DNA of 37,047 nucleotides from Dehalococcoidia bacterium. GTDB lineage: Bacteria; Chloroflexota; Dehalococcoidia; GIF9; AB-539-J10. How positions within the stretch are numbered: the stretch's first letter is position 1; each line of letters opens with the position of its first letter. Below, piece by piece: positions 23,611 to 33,032 of the stretch. Location of the stretch: assembly GCA_030611085.1 (NCBI GenBank), contig JAUWQI010000014.1:1-37047 (forward strand). The letters run 5' to 3'. Made by a program: the position numbers and the translations under genes. The notes below the pieces were generated by a model. That model was given only the letters and a program-made list of their open reading frames with translations, ran no database searches and was not told the DNA's origin.

Positions 23611-24291
23611 GTGGGACATAAGGTTCACCCTTGCGGTTTTAGGCTAGGTATTAGTCAGGATTGGCAGGCCAAGTGGTATGCAGAGAAGGATTATGCTCGG
23701 TTTTTACTGGACGATTTGAAGCTGCGACGGGCTGTGGAACAAAAATCCCCCGGGGGTGGCATTGCAAGAATAGAAATAGAACGACCAGGCGATGAGGTAT
23801 GTATAACTCTTTATTCTGCTCGCCCTGGCATCTTGATTGGCCGGGGAGGACAGAATGTGGAAGCACTGAGGTCAGAACTGGAAAAGATTAGCCGAGAGAA
23901 AATTAGATTGACTATCAAAGAAGTTGGACGACCTGAACTTGAAGCTTGTTTAGTGTCTCGAAACCTAGCTGAGAGGCTTGAAAATAGGATACCTTTTCGT
24001 CGAGCTATGAAACAAGCGGCTTTCCGAACTTCACAGGCTGGCGCTAAGGGGATAAAGATAACATGTGGGGGAAGACTTGGTGGGCTTGAAATCGCCAGGT
24101 CTGAGACCCTTCGCCAAGGTCGAATGCCATTACATAAATTGTATGCTGATATCAGCTATGGTTTTACTGAAGCTCGTACTGTGATGGGACATATTGGAGT
24201 TAAAGTCTGGATTTATAAAGGTGATATTCTTCCTGAAGTGAAGGAGAAAAGTGTTACAGCCGAAACGAGTGAAGTATCGCAAAGTTCATAG
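23611..24291 (+). CDS. rpsC: 30S ribosomal protein uS3
   Basis: A 226-residue protein at the mRNA entry channel. It has [20 protein letters not shown], the KH-domain motif [20 protein letters not shown], and [20 protein letters not shown]. It starts with GTG at 23611. The C-terminal tail overlaps rplP by 41 bases. Confidence 0.98.
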   Translation: MGHKVHPCGFRLGISQDWQAKWYAEKDYARFLLDDLKLRRAVEQKSPGGGIARIEIERPGDEVCITLYSARPGILIGRGGQNVEALRSELEKISREKIRLTIKEVGRPELEACLVSRNLAERLENRIPFRRAMKQAAFRTSQAGAKGIKITCGGRLGGLEIARSETLRQGRMPLHKLYADISYGFTEARTVMGHIGVKVWIYKGDILPEVKEKSVTAETSEVSQSS

Positions 24292-24676
24292 AGGGAGATT
24301 AAAAGGTAGAGCCCATAGAGGGAATACTGTTGCCTTTGGTGATTTTGGTTTGAGGGCTGAGGAGTCTGCTTGGGTAACAGCGAGGCAAATTGAGGCAGCT
24401 CGCCGTGTATTTGTGCGCTATTTGCGTCGGGGTGGTAGATTATGGATACGCATTTTCCCTGATAAATCTGTGACTAAAAAACCTGCAGAGACAAGAATGG
24501 GTAGTGGTAAAGGTGCTCCTGACCATTGGGTGGCGGTAATTAAGCGAGGTAGAGTTATGTTTGAACTAACTGGCATTAAGGAGGAGATCGCTCGGGAAGC
24601 AGTGCGCTTTGCCTCTCACAAACTTCCCATAGCTACCAGTTTCGCCACAAAAGAAGGAGAGAAAGTTGAAGGCTAG
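24251..24676 (+). CDS. rplP: 50S ribosomal protein uL16
   Basis: A 141-residue protein near the A-site tRNA elbow. It starts [20 protein letters not shown] at GTG 24251, inside rpsC, and has [20 protein letters not shown] and [20 protein letters not shown]. The long overlap with rpsC is common for this gene pair. Confidence 0.97.
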   Translation: MLQPKRVKYRKVHRGRLKGRAHRGNTVAFGDFGLRAEESAWVTARQIEAARRVFVRYLRRGGRLWIRIFPDKSVTKKPAETRMGSGKGAPDHWVAVIKRGRVMFELTGIKEEIAREAVRFASHKLPIATSFATKEGEKVEG

Positions 24677-24863
24677 TGAAATTCGCGCCCTTAATAGTGA
24701 GGAGTTATTAACAAAGCTAGAAGAGGCTCATGAAGAATTTTTTAACCTTCGCTTCCGCCTGGCAACTCGGCAGTTGGTGAATCATTGTGAGATACCCAAA
24801 GTGAAGAAAAAGATCGCTAGAATGGAGACTATTCTAAGGGAAAGAGAGCTTGGCATAAAATGA
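24666..24863 (+). CDS. rpmC: 50S ribosomal protein uL29
   Basis: A 65-residue two-helix protein at the exit tunnel. It starts at TTG 24666, overlapping rplP by 11 bases, with AAGGAG upstream. [20 protein letters not shown] and [14 protein letters not shown] are typical, and the [17 protein letters not shown] helix closes it. Confidence 0.96.
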   Translation: MKASEIRALNSEELLTKLEEAHEEFFNLRFRLATRQLVNHCEIPKVKKKIARMETILRERELGIK

Positions 24864-25135
24864 CGAAACGTAAGGTAAGGTTTGGCTCTGTAGTAAGTGA
24901 CAAGATGGACAAAACTGTGATAGTGGTTGTAGAAACTAGGAGAGTGCATCCACTTTATAAGAAAAGTATTAAAGTCACTAAAAAATATAAAGCTCATGAT
25001 GAGAATAAGGCTTGCAAGATCGGGGATAAGGTAAAAATTATGGAGACTCGCCCTTTGTCTAAGGAAAAGAGATGGATAGTGGTGGGGACAATGCCTCGAG
25101 GTGAAGCTACTTTGGGCGATAGTAAAGGGGCTTGA
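24860..25135 (+). CDS. rpsQ: 30S ribosomal protein uS17
   Basis: A 91-residue OB-fold protein. It has [40 protein letters not shown] and [24 protein letters not shown] overlap with rpmC. The 39 bases after it are gene-free. Confidence 0.97.
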   Translation: MTKRKVRFGSVVSDKMDKTVIVVVETRRVHPLYKKSIKVTKKYKAHDENKACKIGDKVKIMETRPLSKEKRWIVVGTMPRGEATLGDSKGA

Positions 25136-25174
25136 GATTCTTAGCTGCATTTAGGATGACACGCATGGAGGAAA

Positions 25175-25543
25175 ATGATTCAGACTTATACCAGGCTTAA
25201 GGTAGCTGATAACACGGGAGCCAAACAGGTTATGTGCATTAATGTACTCGGTGGGACGAGAAGAAGATATGCACATGTAGGTGATATTATTGTGGTTACG
25301 GTAAAGCGGGCTGTGCCTCACGGGGAAGTGAAAGCGGGTGAGGTAATGCGAGCTGTGGTTGTACGTGTGGCTAAGCCTTATCGTCGCCTTGATGGCTCTT
25401 ATATTAGATTTGATGAAAATGCTGCAGTCATTCTTGGTGATAAAAATAACCCGAAAGGTAGCCGAGTTTTGGGTCCCGTAGCCCGGGAACTTAGAGACAA
25501 AAGTTTTACTAAGCTAATATCCCTGGCTCCAGAGGTTCTTTGA
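25175..25543 (+). CDS. rplN: 50S ribosomal protein uL14
   Basis: A 122-residue protein at the subunit interface, standard length. Typical blocks are [40 protein letters not shown] and [25 protein letters not shown] lies before the ATG. Confidence 0.98.
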   Translation: MIQTYTRLKVADNTGAKQVMCINVLGGTRRRYAHVGDIIVVTVKRAVPHGEVKAGEVMRAVVVRVAKPYRRLDGSYIRFDENAAVILGDKNNPKGSRVLGPVARELRDKSFTKLISLAPEVL

Positions 25544-25544
25544 G

Positions 25545-25856
25545 ATGAAAATCAGAAAAAACGATACTGTCATCATCCTTGCTGGTAAGGATAGGGGAAA
25601 AAGAGGGAAAGTACGTCGTGCTCTCCCTGGGAAGAATAGAGTGCTGGTAGAAGGACTCAATATGATTAAACGTCATTCCCGAGCTCGTAGGGCAGCTCGA
25701 CAAGCTGGCATAATTGAGCTTGAAGCTCCACTCCATGTATCTAATGTGATGCTGCTGTGTAACAAATGTGGTAAACCCACGCGAGTTGGTTTTCGTTTTC
25801 TTGATGATGGCAAGAAGGTTCGGGTTTGCCGTTCCTGTGCTGAAGCGATTGACTAG
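25545..25856 (+). CDS. rplX: 50S ribosomal protein uL24
   Basis: A 103-residue assembly initiator with a KOW motif (VIILAGKDRGKRGKVRRALP). The end has a CNKCGKPTRVGFR...RVCRSC pattern, two CxxC pairs that could bind zinc, as in some other bacterial uL24 proteins. It starts 1 base after rplN. Confidence 0.97.
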   Translation: MKIRKNDTVIILAGKDRGKRGKVRRALPGKNRVLVEGLNMIKRHSRARRAARQAGIIELEAPLHVSNVMLLCNKCGKPTRVGFRFLDDGKKVRVCRSCAEAID

Positions 25857-25871
25857 GAGGATTTGCTTACG

Positions 25872-26414
25872 ATGTCTGGTTTGAAAGAAAAATATTTAAC
25901 AAAATTGGTTCCTGAACTTAGAACTAAGCTTGGTTATAGTAACTCAATGCAATTGCCTAAGTTGGAAAAGATTATGCTTAGTATAGGTTTAGGCGAAGCA
26001 ATACAAAATCCCAAAGCCCTTGAGGCGGCAGAGGGGGACTTAGCTACTATCTCGGGACAGCATCCCGTCATTACGCAGGCAAAAAAATCCGTTGCTTCCT
26101 TTAAGTTGAGGGCCGGTATGTCTATTGGAATGATGGCGACGCTGCGAGGTAAACGGATGTATGATTTCTTTGATAAATTGGTTAATGTTGTCTTGCCCCG
26201 CTTTCGCGATTTTCATGGCGTATCTAAAGATTCTTTCGATGGCCGAGGGAACTATAGTCTAGGCATAAAAGAGCAAATAGTTTTCCCTGAGATTGATTAT
26301 GATAAGATAGATAAAATTCGTGGTCTCCAGGTAACCATAGTTACTACTGCCAAAAATGATAATGAAGCCGGGGGTTTGCTAGAACTTATGGGCATGCCCT
26401 TTAGGAGAGATTAA
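25872..26414 (+). CDS. rplE: 50S ribosomal protein uL5
   Basis: A 180-residue protein that binds 5S rRNA. ATG at 25872 is preferred over the in-frame TTG at 25863, because AGGAGG at 25855-25860 would be only 2 bases from the TTG. It has [40 protein letters not shown] and [20 protein letters not shown]. Confidence 0.97.
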   Translation: MSGLKEKYLTKLVPELRTKLGYSNSMQLPKLEKIMLSIGLGEAIQNPKALEAAEGDLATISGQHPVITQAKKSVASFKLRAGMSIGMMATLRGKRMYDFFDKLVNVVLPRFRDFHGVSKDSFDGRGNYSLGIKEQIVFPEIDYDKIDKIRGLQVTIVTTAKNDNEAGGLLELMGMPFRRD

Positions 26415-26600
26415 ATGGCGAAGACATCCCAGATTGTGAAGTCAAAACGGGCACCAAAATACAAAGTGCGGCAACACAATCGTTGTCAATTGTGTGGCAG
26501 GCCCCGTGCTTATATGCGCAAATTTGGCTTATGTCGTATTTGTTTTCGGAAATTCGCTGTAACTGGTGTAATCCCTGGAGTAAGGAAATCAAGCTGGTGA
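26415..26600 (+). CDS. rpsN: 30S ribosomal protein uS14, zinc type
   Basis: A 61-residue protein of the zinc-binding (type Z) form: the two pairs CQLCGRP and CRICFRK provide four Cys ligands. [20 protein letters not shown] and the end [11 protein letters not shown] are diagnostic. It starts directly after the rplE stop. Confidence 0.98.
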   Translation: MAKTSQIVKSKRAPKYKVRQHNRCQLCGRPRAYMRKFGLCRICFRKFAVTGVIPGVRKSSW

Positions 26601-26633
26601 AGCGAAGTCCTGAACGTAATAAAGGAGCTAGAG

Positions 26634-27029
26634 ATGGCAGTTACTGACCCAATTGCTGATATGTTGACTCGGATACGTAACGCTGTGATGGCAAATCATG
26701 ATAGTGTGCTTGTGCCTGCTTCTCGAGCAAAGCTTTCTATCACCAGAATACTTAAAGAGAAAAGCTTTATCGAACATTATGAAGTTCTCAAGGGGAAACC
26801 ACAACCAATGATAAAGATTCACCTCAAATACACAGATAGCTGTCCAGCAATCTTAGGTTTAGAAAGAGTAAGCAAGCCTGGCCTAAGGGTCTATGTGGGA
26901 CAACGCGAAATACCTCGCGTTTATGGGGGATTAGGCATTGCCATTTTAACGACATCTAAAGGCATTATGACTGGTCAAGAAGCATGGCGGCGTCGCTTTG
27001 GTGGTGAACTTCTATGCTATGTATGGTGA
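26634..27029 (+). CDS. rpsH: 30S ribosomal protein uS8
   Basis: A 131-residue protein that binds the central domain of 16S rRNA and represses spc operons in E. coli. It has [40 protein letters not shown] and [26 protein letters not shown] precedes the ATG. Confidence 0.98.
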   Translation: MAVTDPIADMLTRIRNAVMANHDSVLVPASRAKLSITRILKEKSFIEHYEVLKGKPQPMIKIHLKYTDSCPAILGLERVSKPGLRVYVGQREIPRVYGGLGIAILTTSKGIMTGQEAWRRRFGGELLCYVW

Positions 27030-27046
27030 ATTAGGAGCTATGAACT

Positions 27047-27595
27047 ATGTCTCGAATTGGATCTTTCCCTATTTCTATACCTCAAGGTGTTGAAGTAGAG
27101 ATTAAGGGGAGTGAAGTAAGAGTAAAAGGTGCTAAGGGGGAACTCTATCATCGTTTCCCCCCTGGCATTTCTGTTGCATTGGAGGACGGGAAACTGATTG
27201 TGACTCGATCTAGCGATAACAGGATTCATCGTTCTTTACATGGGCTTACGCGAAGCCTTCTGGCAAACATAGTTGAAGGGGTAAGTGAGGGCTTTGAGAA
27301 AATCTTAGGAATAAATGGCATAGGTTACAGAGCACAGAAAGTTGGTGATAAATTGTCGCTCCAGGTTGGTTACGCCAATCCTATAGAGTTTTCCCCTCCC
27401 TCCGGTATTAGTATCACCGTGGAAGGCGTAAACCGCATACATATTACTGGAATTGATAAAGAAACTGTTGGAGAGGTCGCTGCCAGAATTCGGGCTTTAC
27501 GCCCCGCTGATTGTTATAAAGGGAAGGGCATTAAATATGCTGAGGAGAAACTGCGACTCAAACCTGGCAAGTCAGGTAAAATAGGTAAGAAATGA
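27047..27595 (+). CDS. rplF: 50S ribosomal protein uL6
   Basis: A 182-residue two-domain protein near the GTPase-associated centre. [20 protein letters not shown], the middle [20 protein letters not shown] and the end [20 protein letters not shown] are characteristic. It overlaps rplR by 4 bases. Confidence 0.98.
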   Translation: MSRIGSFPISIPQGVEVEIKGSEVRVKGAKGELYHRFPPGISVALEDGKLIVTRSSDNRIHRSLHGLTRSLLANIVEGVSEGFEKILGINGIGYRAQKVGDKLSLQVGYANPIEFSPPSGISITVEGVNRIHITGIDKETVGEVAARIRALRPADCYKGKGIKYAEEKLRLKPGKSGKIGKK

Positions 27596-27960
27596 CTAAG
27601 AGGAATTTAAGGTTAGCCAGAAAAATACGGCACAGAAGGGTGAGGCAAAGAGTAGCGGGTATAGCAGCTAGGCCGCGATTATGTGTCTTTCGAAGCTTAA
27701 ACCATATCTATGCCCAAGTTGTAGATGATACTGTAAGCCGAACTTTGGTTTCAATGAGCACTCTTGATTCTCAGGTGAGAAGCGAGATGGATGATGTGGT
27801 GAAAAAAACCAGGAAGGCTGAAGTGGTAGGAACTCTGCTTGCTGAGAAAGCACTAAGCAAAGGAATCAAGCAAGTAGTTTTTGACCGCGGTGGGTATAAA
27901 TATCATGGCAGAGTTAAGGCTTTAGCTGAAGCTGCCAAGCGAGGTGGATTGGAATTTTGA
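27592..27960 (+). CDS. rplR: 50S ribosomal protein uL18
   Basis: A 122-residue 5S rRNA-binding protein. [34 protein letters not shown] and the end [28 protein letters not shown] are typical. It starts in the ATGA overlap with rplF. Confidence 0.98.
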   Translation: MTKRNLRLARKIRHRRVRQRVAGIAARPRLCVFRSLNHIYAQVVDDTVSRTLVSMSTLDSQVRSEMDDVVKKTRKAEVVGTLLAEKALSKGIKQVVFDRGGYKYHGRVKALAEAAKRGGLEF

Positions 27961-28537
27961 GAAACGAGCGAGTTATTTTATGAAAGCAGTTACTAAAATA
28001 AGGGGCAAAAAGGCTAAAGTTGATGCTTCAGAGTTAACTTTGGAAGAGAAGTTATTAAGCATTGACCGCATAACTAAAGTGGTTAAGGGTGGCAGACACC
28101 TTCGGTTCAGAGCTTTAGTGATAGTTGGTGATGGCATGGGACATGTGGGATTTGGTTTGGCTAAGGCAACAGAGGTTCCTGAAGCAATCCGCAAAGCGAG
28201 TACTGCAGGAAAAAAAGAGCTCATTGAGGTGCCTATTATAAATGAAACCATTCCTCACGAGATTCTAGCCAAGTTTGAGGCATCCAAGATTCTGCTTAAG
28301 CCAGCATTACCTGGCACCGGCCTAGTTGCCAGCAATACTGTTCGAGCAGTGCTTGAATTGGCTGGTATAGGGAATATCCTTAGCAAATCCCTGGGTAGTT
28401 CAAACAAGGTCAATGTAGTCAAAGCGACGCTGCTTGCTTTGGCTAATTTGAGGAAACCTGAAGAACCCGGAGTCTTGAGCCTATCGAAGGATCTCCAAAC
28501 TGAAGCTCAGGAAGGTAAAGTGAATGAAACAGAATGA
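27944..28537 (+). CDS. rpsE: 30S ribosomal protein uS5, with C-terminal extension
   Basis: A protein of up to 197 residues from GTG 27944; ATG at 27980 would give 185. It has the N-terminal dsRBD-like part ([20 protein letters not shown]), [20 protein letters not shown] and a C-terminal [20 protein letters not shown]. uS5 lines the mRNA entry and affects accuracy. After LANLRKPEE, about 25 residues ([15 protein letters not shown]...) follow that are not typical. They are partly encoded by a GTCTTGAGCCTATCGAAGGATCT sequence resembling a dispersed intergenic repeat. It overlaps rplO by 14 bases, so no rpmD (uL30) is present. Confidence 0.95.
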   Translation: MDWNFEKRASYFMKAVTKIRGKKAKVDASELTLEEKLLSIDRITKVVKGGRHLRFRALVIVGDGMGHVGFGLAKATEVPEAIRKASTAGKKELIEVPIINETIPHEILAKFEASKILLKPALPGTGLVASNTVRAVLELAGIGNILSKSLGSSNKVNVVKATLLALANLRKPEEPGVLSLSKDLQTEAQEGKVNETE

Positions 28538-28967
28538 ATTAAGGCCTCCTGTAGGGGCCAAGCATAAAAGGAAGCGTGTGGGTCGAGGAAACGGTAGTGG
28601 ACATGGCACCTATTCTGGACGAGGTTGCAAAGGACAGAAGTCCCGTTCCGGGGGTGGAGTGCGCCTTGGTTTTGAAGGTGGTCAGTTGCCCCTAATAAAA
28701 CGATTGCCAAGAAAGAGAGGTTTCACCAACATCTTCAAAATTGAATATAATGTTGTCAATATAAGCAAGCTCGATGTTTTCCCCTCAGGAGCTGAGATAA
28801 CTCCCAGAGAATTACTCCGAGCAGGGTTGATTAAGTCCCTCTCCCATCCCACCAAAATTCTAGGCAGTGGCGACATTAAATATCCCTTATTAGTTATGGC
28901 CAACAAGTTCTCTGCTACCGCAGAGAGAAAGATTGTTGCTGCTGGGGGAAAGATAGAGAGGGCTTAG
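28524..28967 (+). CDS. rplO: 50S ribosomal protein uL15
   Basis: A 147-residue protein. It has LRPPVGAKHKRKRVGRGNGS, GHGTYSGRGCKGQKSRSGGG and GFEGGQLPLIKRLPRKRGF. The start lies within the end of rpsE. secY follows after 1 base. Confidence 0.97.
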   Translation: MKQNELRPPVGAKHKRKRVGRGNGSGHGTYSGRGCKGQKSRSGGGVRLGFEGGQLPLIKRLPRKRGFTNIFKIEYNVVNISKLDVFPSGAEITPRELLRAGLIKSLSHPTKILGSGDIKYPLLVMANKFSATAERKIVAAGGKIERA

Positions 28968-28968
28968 A

Positions 28969-30285
28969 ATGCAACGCAGGGAAAAACAACCACGCCTCAT
29001 CCAGGCAATGATAGATATTTTTGCGTTGCCCGATTTGAGGCAAAAGATTCTTTTTACCCTAGCCATCCTCGTGGCTTTTCGTTTCATAGCTCATGTCCCT
29101 TTGCCCGGGGTAGAGGCTGAGGCTTTACGCAGTTTCTTTCAGGGGAATCCGCTCTTCGGCATGCTTGACCTTTTCAGTGGTGGTGCCATGCAAAGGTTCA
29201 GCGTGGCTGCTATGGGGGTTTACCCTTATATTACCGCTTCCATAATTATGCAATTGCTGGTTCCAGTTATCCCTAGTCTTCAGTCGATATCTCAGCAGGG
29301 AGAAGCCGGTCACCGCAAAATAAATCGAATTACTCATCTCTTAACTGTGCCCTTAGCCGCCCTTCAAGGCTATGGTATGCTAACTCTGCTACGAGGTCAG
29401 GGTGCTATTATTGGTCACATTGAGCCATTAACTACTGCCTGCATAGTGATATCAATGACCGCTGGCACGGTATTTCTTGTCTGGCTAGGCGAATTGATTA
29501 CCGAGCGGGGGGTGGGAAATGGGATATCAATAATAATTTTTGCTGGCATTGTTGCTAGCCTGCCAAGTATGGTTGGACAAGGCTTTATAGCTGGGAGAGA
29601 CCCTCTGGGTTTAACTGTCTTTATCATACTGGGACTGGCTACTTTAATACTCATAGTTGTACTTATCGAAGCGCACCGCCGTATTCCGGTGCAATATGCG
29701 CGCAGTACTTTCCGCAGTGGCCGCATGTATCGGCAATCGGGCTCAACCTACATCCCACTGCGGGTATATACCGCGGGAATGATACCTCTTATTTTCGCTA
29801 TAGCTTTAATGCAATTTCCGGCAACAATAGCTACCTGGTTTATGAATCCGGCAGGAAACCCAAATTTCTGGAATACCATCGCTAATGTCTTCAATCCTGA
29901 GAATGGTGGCTTTCTAGGCTTGGCTTATTGGTTACCATACTTTTTCTTGGTAATTGGTTTTACTCTCTTTTATACTATGATTATATTTGAACAAATGAAC
30001 TTGCCCCAAACCTTACAGCAGCAAGGCGGCTTCATCCCTGGAGTTCGTCCCGGAAAAATGACTGCGGACTATTTGAATAAGACCATAAAGCGTCTCACCT
30101 GGGGTGGCGCTCTCTTTCTCGCTATGGTGGCAATCATGCCCTTTATCGCTAGGGAAATTACCGGCGTCGTAGTGTTGACCATCTCCAGCGCTGCCTTACT
30201 TATAGCTGTTGGCGTTGCCCTGGATACTATGAAGCAATTAGAAGCGCAGTTAACCATGCGACGCTACGAAGGTTTCTTGAAGTAG
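28969..30285 (+). CDS. secY: Preprotein translocase subunit SecY
   Basis: A 438-residue membrane channel protein of the Sec pathway with ten expected membrane helices. Visible features are the plug and TM2 region (PLFGMLDLFSGGAMQRFSVA, MGVYPYITASIIMQLL), the loop EAHRRIPVQYARS, the FIPGVRPGKMTADYLNKTI loop that contacts ribosome and SecA, and the final MRRYEGFLK. Length is normal. It sits in its standard place between rplO and adk. Confidence 0.98.
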   Translation: MQRREKQPRLIQAMIDIFALPDLRQKILFTLAILVAFRFIAHVPLPGVEAEALRSFFQGNPLFGMLDLFSGGAMQRFSVAAMGVYPYITASIIMQLLVPVIPSLQSISQQGEAGHRKINRITHLLTVPLAALQGYGMLTLLRGQGAIIGHIEPLTTACIVISMTAGTVFLVWLGELITERGVGNGISIIIFAGIVASLPSMVGQGFIAGRDPLGLTVFIILGLATLILIVVLIEAHRRIPVQYARSTFRSGRMYRQSGSTYIPLRVYTAGMIPLIFAIALMQFPATIATWFMNPAGNPNFWNTIANVFNPENGGFLGLAYWLPYFFLVIGFTLFYTMIIFEQMNLPQTLQQQGGFIPGVRPGKMTADYLNKTIKRLTWGGALFLAMVAIMPFIAREITGVVVLTISSAALLIAVGVALDTMKQLEAQLTMRRYEGFLK

Positions 30286-30294
30286 GAGGTAAGA

Positions 30295-30942
30295 ATGTAC
30301 ATCATTATGTTAGGTGCTCCAGGAGCAGGAAAGGGAACACAGGCAGATATCGTGTGCCACGAGATGGAATTGCCGCACATAGCTTCGGGTGACTTGTTCC
30401 GGGAGGCATTGGAGAAGAAGACCGAGCTAGGCCTCTTAGCCAAAAGTTATATGGAGAAAGGAGAGCTAGTTCCCAATGCGGTAACTATAAAAATGATTCT
30501 GGAAAGGATTAGTGACCCTGATTGTGTCTCAGGCTGCCTCTTCGATGGCTTCCCCCGAACTTTGGAACAAGCTGAAGCGTTAGATAAGGCTTTTGCCGCT
30601 CAGGGGAAGAGCGTAGATAAAGCGATATACATTGAAGTGCCCGATGGAGAATTGATAAAACGCCTCAGTGGGAGGTGGATTTGCCGCAATTGTCAGACAC
30701 CTTATCATCTAGTGAACTCGCCGCCGAAAGTACCAGGGAAATGCGATAAATGCGGCGGTGAATTGTATCAGCGGGCCGATGATACAGAGGGAACGGAGAA
30801 GAAACGGTTGAAGGTTTTTCATAACCTGACTGTTCCTATTCTTGATTATTACAGGAAGCAGAGCAAAACTATTGAAGTCAATGGCAATTTGGGAATACAG
30901 GAGGTGGCTAAGGAGGTAATCTCTGCGCTCAAACAGCGCTAA
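30295..30942 (+). CDS. adk: Adenylate kinase, zinc-LID type
   Basis: A 215-residue enzyme interconverting ATP + AMP and 2 ADP. The P-loop is GAPGAGKGTQ (residues 7-16), the AMP part has ASGDLFREAL and FDGFPRTLEQAEAL, and the LID has CRNCQTPYH...CDKCGG, a four-Cys zinc site. GRWICRNC and YQRADDTEG are typical. TAGGAGG lies before the ATG. Length is normal. Confidence 0.98.
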   Translation: MYIIMLGAPGAGKGTQADIVCHEMELPHIASGDLFREALEKKTELGLLAKSYMEKGELVPNAVTIKMILERISDPDCVSGCLFDGFPRTLEQAEALDKAFAAQGKSVDKAIYIEVPDGELIKRLSGRWICRNCQTPYHLVNSPPKVPGKCDKCGGELYQRADDTEGTEKKRLKVFHNLTVPILDYYRKQSKTIEVNGNLGIQEVAKEVISALKQR

Positions 30943-30973
30943 TGTCATTGTGAGCAAAGCGAAACAATCTCAA
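30943..30973. repeat. Dispersed repeat at the adk-map junction
   Basis: TGTCATTGTGAGCAAAGCGA followed by AACAATCTCAA is a copy of the TCATTGCGAGCGAAGCGTGGCAATCTC repeat seen at 78, 1141, 5102 and elsewhere. It fills the space in which the map ribosome binding site would be expected. Confidence 0.7.
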
Positions 30974-31711
30974 ATGGTTATTATAAAGTCTCCCGAGGAA
31001 ATAGTTATTATGCGCCAAAGTGGTAGGATTTGGGCAGATATTGTGGATAGATTAAGAGAAGAAGTGAAACCGGGAATCAAAACTCGCCAGCTAGATGTGA
31101 TTATGGCCGAAGAATGTGAAAAAAGGGGGGCTAAGCCGTCCTTTAAAAACTACCAGGGTTTTCCGGCAAATTTATGTGTTTCTGTGAATGATGAGATAGT
31201 CCACGGTATCCCCGGCGAAAGAGTGTTGCAGGGAGGAGATATTGTCTCTCTAGATGTGGGGGTAGAATTTAATGGCTTTCACGCGGATGCAGCTATAACT
31301 GTTGGTGTGGGCGAGATAAGCCGAGAAGCTACAGAACTTATTTCGGTCACAGAGGATAGTTTGAAAGCTGGCATTGCTCAAGCTACCTCAGGGGCACATG
31401 TTGGAGACATTTCAGGTGCGATTCAAAATTATGTTGAGTCAAGAGGGTTTTCCGTTGTTAGAGAGTACACAGGACATGGAGTAGGCCGAAGTTTGCATGA
31501 AGAACCTCAAGTTCCTAATTTCGTTCTGGGAAGGGGTGTCTTGCTTCGCAAAGGCATGACTCTGGCTATTGAACCCATGGTTAATGCTGGAGGCTGGCGT
31601 AGCAGATTGGCTCCTAACCGCTGGACAGTGCTTACAGCCGATGGAAGTCTTTCAGCTCACTTTGAACATACTATTGCTATCACTGATGGAGTGGCTGAGA
31701 TACTCGCTTAG
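30950..31711 (+). CDS. map: Methionine aminopeptidase, type I
   Basis: A metallopeptidase of 245-253 residues that removes the initiator Met. Metal ligands are visible in VSLDVGVEFNGFHADAAITV (two Asp), YTGHGVGRSLHEEPQVPN (His), LAIEPMVNAGG (Glu) and AHFEHTIAITDG (Glu). The start is unclear: GTG at 30950 or ATG at 30974. Both lie in a copy of the dispersed TCATTG(C/T)GAG...CAATCTCA repeat that occupies the start region, and neither has a good ribosome binding site. Confidence 0.96.
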   Translation: MSKAKQSQMVIIKSPEEIVIMRQSGRIWADIVDRLREEVKPGIKTRQLDVIMAEECEKRGAKPSFKNYQGFPANLCVSVNDEIVHGIPGERVLQGGDIVSLDVGVEFNGFHADAAITVGVGEISREATELISVTEDSLKAGIAQATSGAHVGDISGAIQNYVESRGFSVVREYTGHGVGRSLHEEPQVPNFVLGRGVLLRKGMTLAIEPMVNAGGWRSRLAPNRWTVLTADGSLSAHFEHTIAITDGVAEILA

Positions 31712-31720
31712 ATTTTAAGT

Positions 31721-31936
31721 ATGGCTAAGAAGGAAAGGATAGAAGTTGAGGGCAAAGTGATTGTATGCTTACCTAATACCATGTTTCGAGCTGAGTTAGC
31801 TAATGGCCATGTAGTATTGGCTCACATTTCAGGCAGGATGAGGAAACACTATATCAAGATCTTACCTGGGGATAGGGTCTTAATAGAGCTTTCCCCTTAT
31901 GATTTGAACCGTGGCAGGATTACCTATCGGCTTTGA
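31721..31936 (+). CDS. infA: Translation initiation factor IF-1
   Basis: A 71-residue S1-like OB-fold protein that binds the A site during initiation. [40 protein letters not shown] and [20 protein letters not shown] are diagnostic. It starts at ATG 31721, 9 bases after map. A 122-base gap with a promoter separates it from rpmJ. Confidence 0.98.
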   Translation: MAKKERIEVEGKVIVCLPNTMFRAELANGHVVLAHISGRMRKHYIKILPGDRVLIELSPYDLNRGRITYRL

Positions 31937-32003
31937 ATGATTTGCTATGAGGCTTATTATCGCCATTTTGAGCTCTCGTGGGCGAAGATTTCCCAGCAAA
32001 GTT

Positions 32004-32032
32004 TTGACAGGTTAACGAAGAAGGTTTATTAT
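32004..32032 (+). promoter_or_regulatory. Internal promoter before rpmJ and the alpha operon
   Basis: TTGACA (32004-32009), a 17-base spacer and TATTAT (32027-32032): five or six of six matches for each hexamer. It lies 27 bases upstream of the rpmJ start in the only large gap of this part of the operon. It should drive rpmJ-rpsM-rpsK-rpsD-rpoA-rplQ. Confidence 0.75.
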
Positions 32033-32058
32033 AGTAGGGTTTGTTTTGGTAATCGAAA

Positions 32059-32172
32059 ATGAAAGTGAGGGCCTCAGTCAAGAAGCGGTGTAAAAAATGC
32101 CAAATTGTTAGGCGGAAAGGCATAGTGAGGGTTATCTGTGAGAATCCCAAGCATAAGCAAAGACAAGGGTGA
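32059..32172 (+). CDS. rpmJ: 50S ribosomal protein bL36
   Basis: A 37-residue zinc-ribbon protein: [20 protein letters not shown] then [17 protein letters not shown]. Ligands are Cys11, Cys14, Cys27 and His32, as in the zinc (C+) type. The usual place between infA and rpsM is kept. It is short enough to be missed by gene calling. Confidence 0.97.
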   Translation: MKVRASVKKRCKKCQIVRRKGIVRVICENPKHKQRQG

Positions 32173-32178
32173 TAAATA

Positions 32179-32568
32179 GTGGCACGCATTGCGGGTATAG
32201 ACCTGCCTAAAGGTAAGCCAATTAGGGTAGCGTTACAGCATGTGTATGGTATTGGTTCTGCATCAAGCCAACGCATTTTAGCTGCCACGGAGATTGACCC
32301 TGGCATCAGAGTTAAGGACCTTACTGAAGAACAAGTTGGCCTGCTTCGTGCTGCCATTAGTAAAAATTATAAAGTGGAAGGCGACCTCAGACGCGAGGTT
32401 CAGTCAAATATAAAACGGCTTATCGAGATAAGTTGTTATCGCGGCACGAGACTCCGTATGAATCTACCAGTTCACGGTCAAAGAACACGCACTAATGCTC
32501 GTACTAGAAGAGGTGTACGGAAGACAGTGGCTGGTAGAGGCCAAAGGCGCGGTGTAGCTAAGAAATAA
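32179..32568 (+). CDS. rpsM: 30S ribosomal protein uS13
   Basis: A 129-residue head protein that contacts the P-site tRNA. It starts at GTG 32179 ([20 protein letters not shown]), with [40 protein letters not shown] and [14 protein letters not shown]. The end is slightly extended with QRRGVAKK. Confidence 0.98.
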   Translation: MARIAGIDLPKGKPIRVALQHVYGIGSASSQRILAATEIDPGIRVKDLTEEQVGLLRAAISKNYKVEGDLRREVQSNIKRLIEISCYRGTRLRMNLPVHGQRTRTNARTRRGVRKTVAGRGQRRGVAKK

Positions 32569-32637
32569 ATTTAGAGTTGGTAGAGTTGCTAACCCAACAA
32601 ATTCAGGGAGCTCAAGAAACTCTTGCAGGAGTAGTAA

Positions 32638-33030
32638 ATGCCTAAGAAAAGGAAGACCGGGACAGGCAAAAGAGCCCGAAAGGGGATTATTGAAGGTAAG
32701 GCTTATATCCAATCTACCTTCAACAACACTATTGTTACCCTCACTGATTTGCAGGGGAATGTTATTGCTTGGGGAAGCTCTGGCACTGCTGGATTTAAGG
32801 GTTCCAGGAAAGGCACTCCTTACGCAGCCCAATTAGCTGCTCGAGAAGCCGCACGACGTGCAGCAGGCGATGGCTTGCGCCAAGTCGAAGTTTATATTAA
32901 GGGTCCTGGAAGCGGGCGCGAAGCAGCTATTCGAGCTTTACAGGCTGCGGGGCTTACCATTACCAGCATTAAAGATGTAACTCCTATCCCGCATGATGGT
33001 TGTCGTCCTCGGGGAAGAAGAAGGGTGTAA
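32638..33030 (+). CDS. rpsK: 30S ribosomal protein uS11
   Basis: A 130-residue platform protein. It has [60 protein letters not shown] and the end [19 protein letters not shown] 69-base gap with GCAGGAG before the ATG separates it from rpsM. Confidence 0.98.
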   Translation: MPKKRKTGTGKRARKGIIEGKAYIQSTFNNTIVTLTDLQGNVIAWGSSGTAGFKGSRKGTPYAAQLAAREAARRAAGDGLRQVEVYIKGPGSGREAAIRALQAAGLTITSIKDVTPIPHDGCRPRGRRRV

Positions 33031-33032
33031 AA

